From Urinicoccus sp. (GTDB taxonomy: Bacteria > Bacillota > Clostridia > Tissierellales > Peptoniphilaceae): 8,707 nt of DNA. The position numbers and the translations under genes are program-made. The DNA lies in the NCBI GenBank assembly GCA_029983435.1, contig JASBZN010000040.1:1-8707 (forward strand), written 5' to 3'. Positions 1 through 5,805 of the stretch are shown here, in pieces. Below the pieces are notes generated by a model. The model saw nothing but the letters and a program-made list of their open reading frames with translations, was not told where the DNA came from and ran no database searches. Within the stretch, counting starts at the first letter, position 1. Each line of letters starts with the position of its first letter.

Positions 1-1
1 G

Positions 2-577
2 TACTCTATTTTTATCCCCTTGGTTGAAGTCCATGGACAAGAGGCCCTTTTATTTGAAAAAAGATCCAGTGCGCTTCGTAGGCAACCAGGGGAGATTTCC
101 TTCCCAGGAGGGGCTATTGAAGAAGGAGAAAGCCCTGAAGAAGCGGCTCTTCGCGAAAGTATGGAGGAGCTGAAACTTTCTAAAAACCACTTGGACCTCT
201 ATGGAGAAATGGATTATCTGGTGGGACGAGATGGTTTTATTATCCGGGCCTTTGTAGGAAGGATTAAGGGCATTGACTGGGAAGATATTCAACCCAATCC
301 CCAGGAAGTGGACCACGTTTTTGCTGTTCCTCTGGCTTATTTTTTAGAAAATCCTCCCAAATCTTATGCTTTAAAGACACAAGTTCAACCCCAAGGAGCT
401 TTTCCCTATGAATCGATTCCAGGAGGGAAAAATTACCCTTGGACTGGGATGAATGAAAGGATTTATTTTTATTATTGGAAGGAATATATTATTTGGGGGC
501 TAACGGCAAAAATGGCCTTGGGCTTGGTAACGATGCTTAAGAAAGAAGACGGAAAAGGCCTTGTCACTAAATTGTAA
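2..577 (+). CDS. Nudix hydrolase, CoA pyrophosphatase (NudL/YeaB-like), 5' end missing
   Basis: Probable coenzyme A diphosphatase, a cytoplasmic Nudix enzyme that splits CoA or oxidised CoA into 3',5'-ADP and phosphopantetheine. The frame is open to the left edge (Y-S-I-F-I-P-L-V-E-V), so the TTG at 20 is internal and the true start lies upstream. The CoA-specific motif is visible at about nt 47-112 (LLFEKRS, then R-x3-GE, then FPGG). The Nudix box G-x5-E-x7-RE-x2-EE follows at nt 110-178. Two box positions deviate from the general consensus: the hydrophobic residue after RE is Ser, and the last Gly is Lys. The metal-binding glutamates are present. The C-terminal segment with IWGLTAKM resembles the conserved WGLTA tail of the CoAse family. 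The CoA substrate is inferred from these motifs. A terminator follows the stop, so this gene ends its transcript. Confidence 0.88.
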   Translation, partial: YSIFIPLVEVHGQEALLFEKRSSALRRQPGEISFPGGAIEEGESPEEAALRESMEELKLSKNHLDLYGEMDYLVGRDGFIIRAFVGRIKGIDWEDIQPNPQEVDHVFAVPLAYFLENPPKSYALKTQVQPQGAFPYESIPGGKNYPWTGMNERIYFYYWKEYIIWGLTAKMALGLVTMLKKEDGKGLVTKL

Positions 578-597
578 TAATTAAATTTTAAAGGATG

Positions 598-638
598 AAA
601 ACCGCTTGATTACAAGGATAGACCAAGCGGTTTTTTTT
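598..638 (+). terminator. Intrinsic terminator of the Nudix gene
   Basis: An 11-bp perfect stem (AAAACCGCTTG at 598-608 with CAAGCGGTTTT at 624-634) encloses a 15-nt loop and runs into eight T residues (631-638). It lies 21 nt after the Nudix stop codon and separates that gene from the next promoter. Confidence 0.9.
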
Positions 639-665
639 ATTTACGCCAAGAAAAACTTTATTTTA

Positions 666-694
666 TTGACAAAAAGAAACAAAATGGTTACAAT
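666..694 (+). promoter_or_regulatory. Sigma-A-type promoter of the G5/3D protein gene
   Basis: A consensus -35 TTGACA (666-671), a 17-nt spacer and -10 TACAAT (689-694) predict transcription from about 701. This gives a leader of about 77 nt before the ATG at 778. The promoter lies just after the upstream terminator, so the gene is an independent unit. Confidence 0.82.
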
Positions 695-716
695 AGTACT
701 TGTGAAATTTAAAGAA

Positions 717-733
717 GTTACAAAATAGTAACA
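717..733 (+). promoter_or_regulatory. WalR (YycF)-like direct-repeat binding site
   Basis: GTTACA (717-722), five spacer bases, then GTAACA (728-733). Read on the minus strand this is TGTTAC-N5-TGTAAC, which fits the published WalR consensus TGTWAH-N5-TGTWAH at every defined position. It lies about 16 nt downstream of the predicted transcription start, where a bound regulator would more likely repress than activate. WalRK controls cell-wall hydrolases in Bacillota, including the 3D-domain gene yocH of Bacillus subtilis, so the match suits the downstream gene. Chance matches in A+T-rich DNA remain possible. The same bases also read as the inverted repeat GTTAC/GTAAC. Confidence 0.45.
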
Positions 734-777
734 AAATAGACAGAATTGTAATAAATATTTGGAGGTGTCAATAAAAC

Positions 778-1779
778 ATGAACTGGCGCAAAAGATTTAG
801 TGTCTTAGCACTAGGCGGTGTAATGGCAATTACCCCCTTACTAACAGGTTTTATCGATCAAAAAATTACTATACAACTAAATGGAACAGAAAAAGAAATT
901 AGCCTAAGTGGCGAAACTCTTTCAGATGCTTTAGAAGCAGAAGGAATTTTACTTAATGATAAAACATGGGTTTCTCACAAATTGGAAACGCCCATAGAAG
1001 AATTGGGAGATAAAAAGGTTGTGGTTTCTCAAGAAAGAGACCGGGTGATTATCGTAGATGGACAATTAAAGAAAGTACGGGTTGCAGGAGATACTGGAGC
1101 AGGAATTTTAGGTGCTGCAGGTATTTACTTAGGTGAAGAAGATGTCGTTTTACCAAGTCGGGACCAAATTATCCCCTCGGGAACGCTGATTCAAGTAACC
1201 ACCCACCGAACTAGTAAAGAAACACAAGAAAGAGAAATTCCCTTTACGAAAGAAACAGTCCAAACCAATGAACTTTACCAAGGAGACAGTAGGGTAATTC
1301 AAAAGGGAGTTAAGGGAATTGTGAAAGACCAAGTCGAAGTGACAAAAATCGCAGGACAAGTAACAAATTCTTTCGTTGTAGCTAGCCAAGTGGTTCAAGA
1401 AATGGTTCCTGAAATTACCCAAGTGGGTACGAAGGAAAGACCAAAATTAAATACTTATTCCAAGGTTAACTTCCAAGGAAAAAAACAATTAAAGAGAATT
1501 GTAATGCAAGCAACAGCTTATGATCCTTCAGCAGGTTCTAGAACAGCAATGGGTACCAGAGCAAGAATTGGTGCTGTGGCTGTAGACCCTAGAGTGATTC
1601 CACTGGGAAGTAAACTTTACATTGAAAGTGCAGATGGATTCCAATCCTATGGTTACGCTGTAGCAGAAGATACTGGCGGAGCCATTAAGGGCAACAGAAT
1701 TGACTTGTTCTATGGATCCAATGCAGAAGCAAGACGTTTCGGACGCCGAAACGTAGTTGTCTATGTATTAGAAAAATAA
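778..1779 (+). CDS. Secreted DUF348-G5-3D domain protein (YabE-like putative peptidoglycan hydrolase)
   Basis: A 333-aa exported or membrane-anchored protein, probably acting on cell-wall peptidoglycan. Residues 2-25 form a signal peptide or anchor (N-W-R-K-R-F, then a hydrophobic stretch). Two DUF348 (YabE ubiquitin-like) repeats cover about 28-72 and 88-130. A G5 domain, linked to binding N-acetylglucosamine-containing glycans, covers about 145-218. The C-terminal 3D domain covers about 240-331, with the three signature aspartates at D270 (AVDPRVIPLG), D298 (AEDTGG) and D309 (NRIDLF). 3D domains share the double-psi barrel of MltA lytic transglycosylases, so a lytic transglycosylase-like activity is inferred. 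This is the YabE / Rpf2-like architecture found in Bacillota. The start is set by ATG 778 with GGAGGTG at 761-767. The gene is monocistronic and may be under WalR control (repeat at 717-733). Confidence 0.9.
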   Translation: MNWRKRFSVLALGGVMAITPLLTGFIDQKITIQLNGTEKEISLSGETLSDALEAEGILLNDKTWVSHKLETPIEELGDKKVVVSQERDRVIIVDGQLKKVRVAGDTGAGILGAAGIYLGEEDVVLPSRDQIIPSGTLIQVTTHRTSKETQEREIPFTKETVQTNELYQGDSRVIQKGVKGIVKDQVEVTKIAGQVTNSFVVASQVVQEMVPEITQVGTKERPKLNTYSKVNFQGKKQLKRIVMQATAYDPSAGSRTAMGTRARIGAVAVDPRVIPLGSKLYIESADGFQSYGYAVAEDTGGAIKGNRIDLFYGSNAEARRFGRRNVVVYVLEK

Positions 1780-1783
1780 AAGT

Positions 1784-1814
1784 AAGTGGTGGTTGAGAAA
1801 CCATCACTTTTTTT
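1784..1814 (+). terminator. Intrinsic terminator of the G5/3D protein gene
   Basis: The stem AAGTGGTGGTT (1784-1794) pairs with AACCATCACTT (1799-1809), with one G-T pair and a GAGA tetraloop, followed by seven T residues to 1814. It starts 4 nt after the stop codon. Confidence 0.9.
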
Positions 1815-1883
1815 ATGGAAAGAAAAACTTAGTTATTTAATTATTTTGATTTGGGTATCTATAAAATAGAAAGAGGTGAAGCA

Positions 1884-2330
1884 ATGCTTAAACGTATTTT
1901 AATTCCAATTGATGGATCTAAGGCATCGGAGAAGATTGTTCGTGTCGCTAGAGAACTGGGTGAAAAATTTGAATCCGAGCTTTATGTGATGACAGTTATT
2001 CCAGAAGTTAGTGTCTTTGAACAATATCCTTCGGCTTTTCCCTATACCATTGAGGTGGCCAAGGCCAATAAGGAAAGAGCGGAATTTGTCATAACAGATA
2101 TTGAAAAAACTTTGAAAGACTATCCCTATAAGGTGGAAGCTTTTTATACAACTGGAAGTGCATCGCAAGAAATTGAACGAATAGCCACAGAGAAAAAGGT
2201 GGACTTAATCGTGATGGGTAACCGAGGCTTAGGTGCCTTCTCTAGGACTCTTTTAGGTAGTGTTTCATCTAAAGTTTTAAACCAATCTAAAGTGTCTGTT
2301 TTAGTTGTAAAAGATAAGATAGAAGAATAA
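1884..2330 (+). CDS. Universal stress protein, UspA family, ATP-binding type
   Basis: A 148-aa single-domain Usp with the full Rossmann-like fold. The N-terminal strand RILIPIDGS carries the nucleotide-contacting Asp10. The ATP-binding signature G-x2-G-x9-G-S is intact (G112, G115, G125, S126), so this should be an ATP-binding Usp that dimerises through its C-terminal strand VSVLVVK. Such proteins are cytoplasmic and help cells survive starvation, acid or other stress; the specific role cannot be read from sequence. The start is placed at ATG 1884, with AGAGGTG at 1872-1878, rather than at an in-frame TTG at 1851, because the family begins directly with the first beta strand. Terminators on both sides make it monocistronic. 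A TATAAA at 1860-1865 could be a -10 box, but no convincing -35 is present, so its promoter is uncertain. Confidence 0.93.
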   Translation: MLKRILIPIDGSKASEKIVRVARELGEKFESELYVMTVIPEVSVFEQYPSAFPYTIEVAKANKERAEFVITDIEKTLKDYPYKVEAFYTTGSASQEIERIATEKKVDLIVMGNRGLGAFSRTLLGSVSSKVLNQSKVSVLVVKDKIEE

Positions 2331-2362
2331 AAAAATGGGATAGGCACCTATCCCATTTTTTT
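2331..2362 (+). terminator. Intrinsic terminator of the usp gene
   Basis: The stem AAAAATGGGATAG (2331-2343) pairs perfectly with CTATCCCATTTTT (2348-2360) around a GCAC loop, ending in seven T residues (2356-2362). It begins directly after the usp stop. The flanking A run makes it plausible in both directions. Two further small hairpins (AAGAAGAT/ATCTTCTT at 2376-2394, and GGGGA/TTCCC at 2398-2413) fill the gap to the convergent RNA gene. Confidence 0.9.
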
Positions 2363-2415
2363 ATGTCTAAATTTTAAGAAGATAAAATCTTCTTCTTGGG
2401 GAGAAAATTTCCCAT

Positions 2416-2445
2416 AAAAAAAGTTGCAAGGTCCTTGCAACTTTA
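2416..2445 (-). terminator. Intrinsic terminator of the minus-strand RNA
   Basis: Read on the minus strand, AAGTTGCAAG and CTTGCAACTT form a 10-bp perfect stem around a 3-nt loop, followed by seven T residues (2422 down to 2416). The plus-strand reading has only three T residues, so the direction is clear. Confidence 0.85.
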
Positions 2446-2638
2446 AAGCTTATGTAAACTCCACAATGTCGTTTCTTCATTTAATTCAGACCCGCCCTAA
2501 TATAAGGTGGGTATCTTACTAACTGCTCCTAACGTCCCCTCAAGGGGGCTTGTTATTTATCAGCTAGACACAGATTCCCGTGTCTGAGATGTCGGTTGAA
2601 TTATAATGAAGTCCATCGAGCACCGTAGAGTTTTCTTT
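2416..2638 (-). ncRNA. ssrS: Probable 6S RNA (ssrS), regulator of RNA polymerase
   Basis: An RNA of about 223 nt on the minus strand with its own promoter and terminator and no credible reading frame. Its ends form a long closing stem: 2633-2621 pairs with 2468-2456 over 13 bp without a mismatch (CUCUACGGUG with CAUUGUGGAG plus A-U pairs). After one bulged C, UCG/CGA adds three more pairs. Inside, CUUCAUU (2611-2605) can pair with AAUGAAG (2481-2475) and AAUUCA (2602-2597) with UGAAUU (2488-2483), giving a rod. Beyond are hairpins AGACAC/GUGUCU (2585-2566) and CCCC-UUGA-GGGG (2547-2536). Length, rod shape and closing stem with bulged C fit 6S RNA, which mimics an open promoter and sequesters sigma-A RNA polymerase. 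The family call rests on structure and remembered Firmicute 6S features, not on a search. It is convergent with usp and divergent from the pyr operon. Confidence 0.72.
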
Positions 2639-2643
2639 CCTTT

Positions 2644-2672
2644 ATTATACAATGGTTTTGTAAAAATAGCAA
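2644..2672 (-). promoter_or_regulatory. ssrS: Sigma-A-type promoter of the minus-strand RNA
   Basis: On the minus strand: -35 TTGCTA (2672-2667), a 17-nt spacer, and a perfect -10 TATAAT (2649-2644). The predicted start is near 2637-2638, a few bases before the strand that closes the RNA stem. A strong promoter exactly at the 5' end of the folded RNA supports a dedicated RNA gene. Confidence 0.85.
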
Positions 2673-2802
2673 GAAAGGGGAATAAGTTCCAAAAGGTCCC
2701 TAGGAGTCTTGGACCTGAATCCGCCTGTGTGTAGGATGGGGTAGTCTTTCTATATTTTTGATTGTTCATTTTTCTTTAAAGGGCTTTTAAATTTTATAGA
2801 GT
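2673..2802. other. Intergenic region between two divergent promoters, function unknown
   Basis: No credible gene was found between the minus-strand RNA promoter and the pyr promoter. Two small inverted repeats are visible: GGAA-TAAG-TTCC at 2680-2691, and AGGTCC/GGACCT at about 2695-2715 with a loop that holds CCTAGG. The part around 2680-2740 looks richer in G+C than the A+T-rich stretch after it. A 69-codon minus-strand frame crosses the region but continues into the structured RNA and resembles no protein I recognise. The region could hold operator sites or a remnant of another RNA. Confidence 0.4.
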
Positions 2803-2817
2803 CCTTGACTTTCAAGG
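2803..2817. promoter_or_regulatory. Palindrome over the pyr -35 box, possible operator
   Basis: CCTTGA (2803-2808), CTT, TCAAGG (2812-2817): a perfect 6+6-bp inverted repeat with a 3-nt centre. It covers the -35 hexamer, so a bound dimeric regulator would block RNA polymerase. No known family's operator was recognised, and the repeat is short enough to be coincidence. Confidence 0.3.
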
Positions 2818-2833
2818 GGAAATAGATTAAAAT
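2805..2833 (+). promoter_or_regulatory. Sigma-A-type promoter of the pyr operon
   Basis: -35 TTGACT (2805-2810), a 17-nt spacer and -10 TAAAAT (2828-2833) predict a start near 2840, only about 34 nt before the pyrB ATG. That leader is too short for a PyrR-type antiterminator/terminator pair, and no hairpin with a T run lies in it. Control, if any, would act at initiation or elsewhere. Confidence 0.8.
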
Positions 2834-2873
2834 AGTTTAGAAAAAGTTGAAGAATAAAAATCAGGAGGGCACA

Positions 2874-3794
2874 ATGACTCGTCAATCCAATTTTATTAGA
2901 CCGTCGGATTGGTCTACAACTGAATATGAAGAAGCATTTCGACTAGCAGATCTTATTTTACAAAAGCCGGAGGAGTTTTCCCATTCTTGTGAAGGTAAGG
3001 TCTTAGCTAGTCTTTTTTTTGAACCATCTACAAGAACTCGTCTTTCTTTTGAAGCTGCCTTTAATCGTTTAGGGGGCAGAGTGATTGGTTTTTCAGACCA
3101 AGGAAATACATCCACAACCAAGGGAGAAAGTCTTTCAGATACCTTGCGTATTATTGAAGGTTATGTTGATTTAATTGTTATGCGGCATTTTTTAGAAGGT
3201 GCCGCTTTTTTAGGGAGTCAAGTCCTGACTAAGGTTCCGATTATTAATGCTGGGGACGGCTCTCACCAGCATCCAACCCAAACCTTAACGGATTTATTTA
3301 CCCTTCACAGATACCACAAGTTGGATGAGGATTTAACCATTGGCCTTTGTGGCGATTTAAAATTTGGGAGGACGGTTCACTCTCTTATCGAGGCTTTGGA
3401 AATTTTTGGGGGACGCAATTATGTCTGTATTTCTCCTAAAGATTTGGCGTTGCCAGACCATGTGAAGAGTAAAATCACCAAGGGAAAGGTGACATATGTA
3501 GAAGACCTTTCTGAAGTAATGGGAGACTTGGACGTCCTCTATATGACCCGGGTCCAAAAGGAACGGTTTGTTTCAAAACAAGAGTATGAACGCTTAAAAG
3601 ATTTTTACATTTTAGACCAGGAAAAGATGCAAAGGGCAAAAAAAGACATGATTGTCATGCACCCTCTTCCCCGGGTGATGGAAATTGAAAAGTCCCTGGA
3701 TAGGGATCCTAGAACGGTGTATTTTGAACAAGCTCATTTGGGGATGTATATTCGGATGAGTTTGATGATGCGGTTATTGGGGGTTGACAAATGA
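2874..3794 (+). CDS. pyrB: Aspartate carbamoyltransferase catalytic chain
   Basis: A 306-aa catalytic subunit, the usual family length, joining carbamoyl phosphate and L-aspartate to make N-carbamoyl-L-aspartate. The carbamoyl-phosphate loop S52-T-R-T-R56 lies within FFEPSTRTRLSFE. TTKGES (K83) is the loop supplied to the neighbouring active site of the trimer. HQHPTQTLTD (131-140), R166, the TRVQ motif (225-228) and HPLPR (263-267) complete the site. The ATG at 2874 is preferred, with AGGAGGG at 2863-2869, over an in-frame TTG at 2847, which lacks a ribosome binding site and lies only a few bases from the predicted transcription start. It overlaps pyrI by 4 nt (ATGA), so the two chains are probably translationally coupled and assemble into an E. 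coli-like allosteric holoenzyme. It is the first gene of the operon. Confidence 0.97.
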   Translation: MTRQSNFIRPSDWSTTEYEEAFRLADLILQKPEEFSHSCEGKVLASLFFEPSTRTRLSFEAAFNRLGGRVIGFSDQGNTSTTKGESLSDTLRIIEGYVDLIVMRHFLEGAAFLGSQVLTKVPIINAGDGSHQHPTQTLTDLFTLHRYHKLDEDLTIGLCGDLKFGRTVHSLIEALEIFGGRNYVCISPKDLALPDHVKSKITKGKVTYVEDLSEVMGDLDVLYMTRVQKERFVSKQEYERLKDFYILDQEKMQRAKKDMIVMHPLPRVMEIEKSLDRDPRTVYFEQAHLGMYIRMSLMMRLLGVDK

Positions 3795-4219
3795 TTAATG
3801 TCTCAAAGATTCGAAAGGGAATTGTCATTGACCACATTAAGGCCGGAGACGGAATTAAGCTCTACCGAGCCTTAAACCTGGAAAAAATTCAAGGGGTTGT
3901 GGTCTTGATGGCAGGGATTCCCAGTGAAAAAATGGGAAAAAAAGACCTGATAAAAATTGAAACAGACTTTGACTTAAATACGGACCTGGTGGGTTTGGTG
4001 GCACCTTCTAGTACGGTAAACATGATTGAAGATGGCAGGGTTAGTAAAAAGGAAAAAATTTGCCTACCAAAAAAAATTAAGGGAGTGCTAACCTGTATCA
4101 ATCCCGCCTGTGTAACGAACCATCAGGATGTAGATAAGCTTTTTGAATTGGAATCGGAAGACCCAGTTCGCTATCGTTGTTGCTATTGTGATCAAGTAAT
4201 GAGGTCGGATCGTGGCTAA
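3791..4219 (+). CDS. pyrI: Aspartate carbamoyltransferase regulatory chain
   Basis: A 142-aa regulatory subunit that binds nucleotide effectors and holds PyrB trimers together. The N-terminal allosteric domain begins with V-S-K-I-R-K-G-I-V-I-D-H-I, including the conserved IDHI-x-AG segment and the following G-x-K-L-Y stretch. The C-terminal zinc domain carries C102-x4-C107 (CINPAC-VTN) and C130-x2-C133 (RCCYC), the four ligands seen in E. coli PyrI. The length is slightly below the roughly 150 aa of the E. coli protein. Its presence implies feedback control of the enzyme by CTP/UTP and ATP, which would complement the lack of a visible RNA attenuator; the effector pattern is inferred. It starts inside the pyrB stop and ends 8 nt inside pyrK. 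Confidence 0.96.
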   Translation: MINVSKIRKGIVIDHIKAGDGIKLYRALNLEKIQGVVVLMAGIPSEKMGKKDLIKIETDFDLNTDLVGLVAPSSTVNMIEDGRVSKKEKICLPKKIKGVLTCINPACVTNHQDVDKLFELESEDPVRYRCCYCDQVMRSDRG

Positions 4220-4904
4220 AGTAATCAAACAAGATAAAATAAATGAAAGAACTTATGTCTTATGGTTGGAAGAAAAGAAAAAACCGGAGCCAGGACAATT
4301 TTACATGGTCTATCCCCAGGATGGAGCAAAAATTCTTGGCCGGCCCATTAGTGTTTTTGACTATGTTGACGGAAAGTTGGGTCTTCTCTACGAAGTAGTC
4401 GGAGAGGGAACCCGAGAGTTTTCTAGGCTAGAAGCTGGAGACCAGGTTCGGGTCTTAGGGCCCTATGGCCGGGGGTTTCATATGGATTCTGATAAAAAGG
4501 CAGCTTGTATTGCCGGTGGTGTGGGCTTGGCTCCGTTTATCTATCTTAGTCGCTTTTTAGCTGGCAAGACCCCTATCTATTTTGGGACGAAAGATGACAC
4601 AGGATTTGCAGATTATCTAAAGGACTATTCCATTGAACTCATAAGCCAAGTTGGGGGCTATATTACAGATATCGTTCCCTATGAAGACTACGACAAGTTT
4701 TATACTTGTGGGCCGAGGGTGATGATGAATGTAGTTCTAAAGCAGTGTAGGGACTATGAAAAAGACCTAGAACTTTCATTAGAAGAAAGAATGGGCTGCG
4801 GCTTTGGAGCTTGCTTGGCCTGTATCTGCCAGGGAAAAGAGGGACGAAAGAAAGTCTGTCTTGACGGGCCGGTGTTTACAAAAGAGGAGTTGGAACATGC
4901 TTGA
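4212..4904 (+). CDS. pyrK: Dihydroorotate dehydrogenase B, electron transfer subunit
   Basis: A 230-aa FAD and [2Fe-2S] subunit that passes electrons from PyrD FMN to NAD+. The FAD-binding barrel holds R44-P-I-S (the RxxS-type flavin motif) and GEGTREFS (64-71). The NAD-binding half holds AGGVGLAP (101-108), and YTCGP (164-168) lies near its end. The C-terminal cluster motif has C196, C201, C204 and C216 in GCGFGACLAC...VC, the C-x4-C-x2-C-xn-C pattern of PyrK. The start is a GTG at 4212, read from a GAGG at about 4201-4204; no in-frame ATG fits the family N-terminus. It overlaps pyrI by 8 nt and pyrD by 8 nt, so translational coupling is likely. A PyrK marks the NAD-dependent 1B enzyme typical of Bacillota, which does not need a respiratory quinone. 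Confidence 0.96.
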   Translation: MAKVIKQDKINERTYVLWLEEKKKPEPGQFYMVYPQDGAKILGRPISVFDYVDGKLGLLYEVVGEGTREFSRLEAGDQVRVLGPYGRGFHMDSDKKAACIAGGVGLAPFIYLSRFLAGKTPIYFGTKDDTGFADYLKDYSIELISQVGGYITDIVPYEDYDKFYTCGPRVMMNVVLKQCRDYEKDLELSLEERMGCGFGACLACICQGKEGRKKVCLDGPVFTKEELEHA

Positions 4905-5796
4905 GATAAATTTAGGATCGGTCTTTTTAAAAAATCCCTTAATTATGGCATCAGGGACTTATGGCTATGGAGAAGAATACAAAAGATTTTATGATCCATC
5001 CATTGTGGGAGCCATCTCTTCTAAGGGCTTAACCTACCATCCAAAGGATGGGAATTTTGGTATTCGGATTTGGGAAACGCCAGCTGGGATTTTAAATTCT
5101 ATTGGCTTGGAAAATCCTGGGATTGACCATTTTTGCCAGGAAGAATATGCAGAGATGAAAAAGATAGATACAGGTCTTATTGTGAATTTGGGAGGCAATA
5201 CCCGAGATGACTATTTAAGGGGTGTAGAACGTCTTAACCAACTGGATATTGACTTTATTGAACTGAACATCTCCTGCCCCAATGTAAAGGAGGGGGGCCT
5301 GCTCTTTGGCTTAAAGTGCCAATCGGCTGGGGAAATTACCCGGGAAGTTGTCAAGCGGTCCAAGCACCCTGTGATGGTGAAGTTATCTCCCAACGGGGAT
5401 CCTGTGGCTGATTTGGCCAAGAGTGTGGAAGATGCTGGAGCCGCAGCTGTTAGTTTGATTAATACTGTCCAAGGGATGGCAGTGGATATTAAAAAGAAGA
5501 AGGCGGTTTTTGACAATGTCTATGCAGGCTTGTCGGGACCTTGCATTTTCCCCATAGCCCTAAGGATGGTTCACCAAGTAGCGCAAGCGGTGGATATTCC
5601 CGTTGTAGGTTTAGGGGGGATTCGTTCAGCAGAGGATGTGCTAGCTATGATGATGGTTGGAGCTCAGGCTGTGCAAATTGGTACCATGAACTTCCATGAC
5701 CCTATGTTGGTTCCTAAGATTCTTCAAGATTTGGAAGACTACTGCCAGAAAGAAAAATTAACAAGTATTCAAGATATTGTCGCGTGTATAAAGTGA
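4897..5796 (+). CDS. pyrD: Dihydroorotate dehydrogenase B (NAD+), catalytic subunit
   Basis: A 299-aa FMN-binding TIM-barrel enzyme that oxidises dihydroorotate to orotate, with PyrK as its electron outlet. The class 1B active-site base is C127 in ELNISCPNVKEGG; class 2 enzymes use Ser here. Other signatures are SSKGLT (41-46), LNSIGLENPG (66-75), MVKLSPN (160-166), AGLSGP (210-215) and the phosphate-binding VVGLGGI / AVQIGT (236-242, 258-263). The ATG at 4897 with GAGGAG at 4884-4889 is preferred over an in-frame TTG at 4804: the family begins at about this Met, and the extra 31 residues would be read from pyrK sequence in another frame. It overlaps pyrK by 8 nt; carA follows 9 nt after its stop. 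Confidence 0.97.
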   Translation: MLEINLGSVFLKNPLIMASGTYGYGEEYKRFYDPSIVGAISSKGLTYHPKDGNFGIRIWETPAGILNSIGLENPGIDHFCQEEYAEMKKIDTGLIVNLGGNTRDDYLRGVERLNQLDIDFIELNISCPNVKEGGLLFGLKCQSAGEITREVVKRSKHPVMVKLSPNGDPVADLAKSVEDAGAAAVSLINTVQGMAVDIKKKKAVFDNVYAGLSGPCIFPIALRMVHQVAQAVDIPVVGLGGIRSAEDVLAMMMVGAQAVQIGTMNFHDPMLVPKILQDLEDYCQKEKLTSIQDIVACIK

Positions 5797-5805
5797 GGGG
5801 GAACG

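Noticed and set aside
1851..1883. TTG start for the universal stress protein at 1851
   Set aside because: Usp proteins start at the first beta strand (here MLKRILIPID). The ATG at 1884 follows AGAGGTG, which would lie inside the longer reading.
2363..2415. Clustered hairpins after the usp terminator as a repeat element
   Set aside because: They are short, different from each other and A+T-rich, and occur once in the window. They are more simply spacer between two convergent terminators.
2597..2611. Internal TATAAT on the minus strand inside the RNA, as a second promoter
   Set aside because: These bases form part of the RNA's inner paired region, and no -35 partner at suitable spacing was seen. 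The upstream TTGCTA/TATAAT promoter explains the transcript.
2560..2769. 69-aa minus-strand reading frame
   Set aside because: It overlaps the promoter and 5' half of the structured RNA, has no recognisable domain, and its codons coincide with paired RNA segments.
2847..2873. TTG start for pyrB at 2847
   Set aside because: It has no ribosome binding site and lies only about 7 nt from the predicted transcription start. The ATG at 2874 has AGGAGGG at good spacing.
4804..4896. N-terminal extension of PyrD from a TTG start at 4804
   Set aside because: The 31 extra residues are pyrK sequence read in another frame. The ATG at 4897 has a GAGGAG site and fits the family N-terminus.
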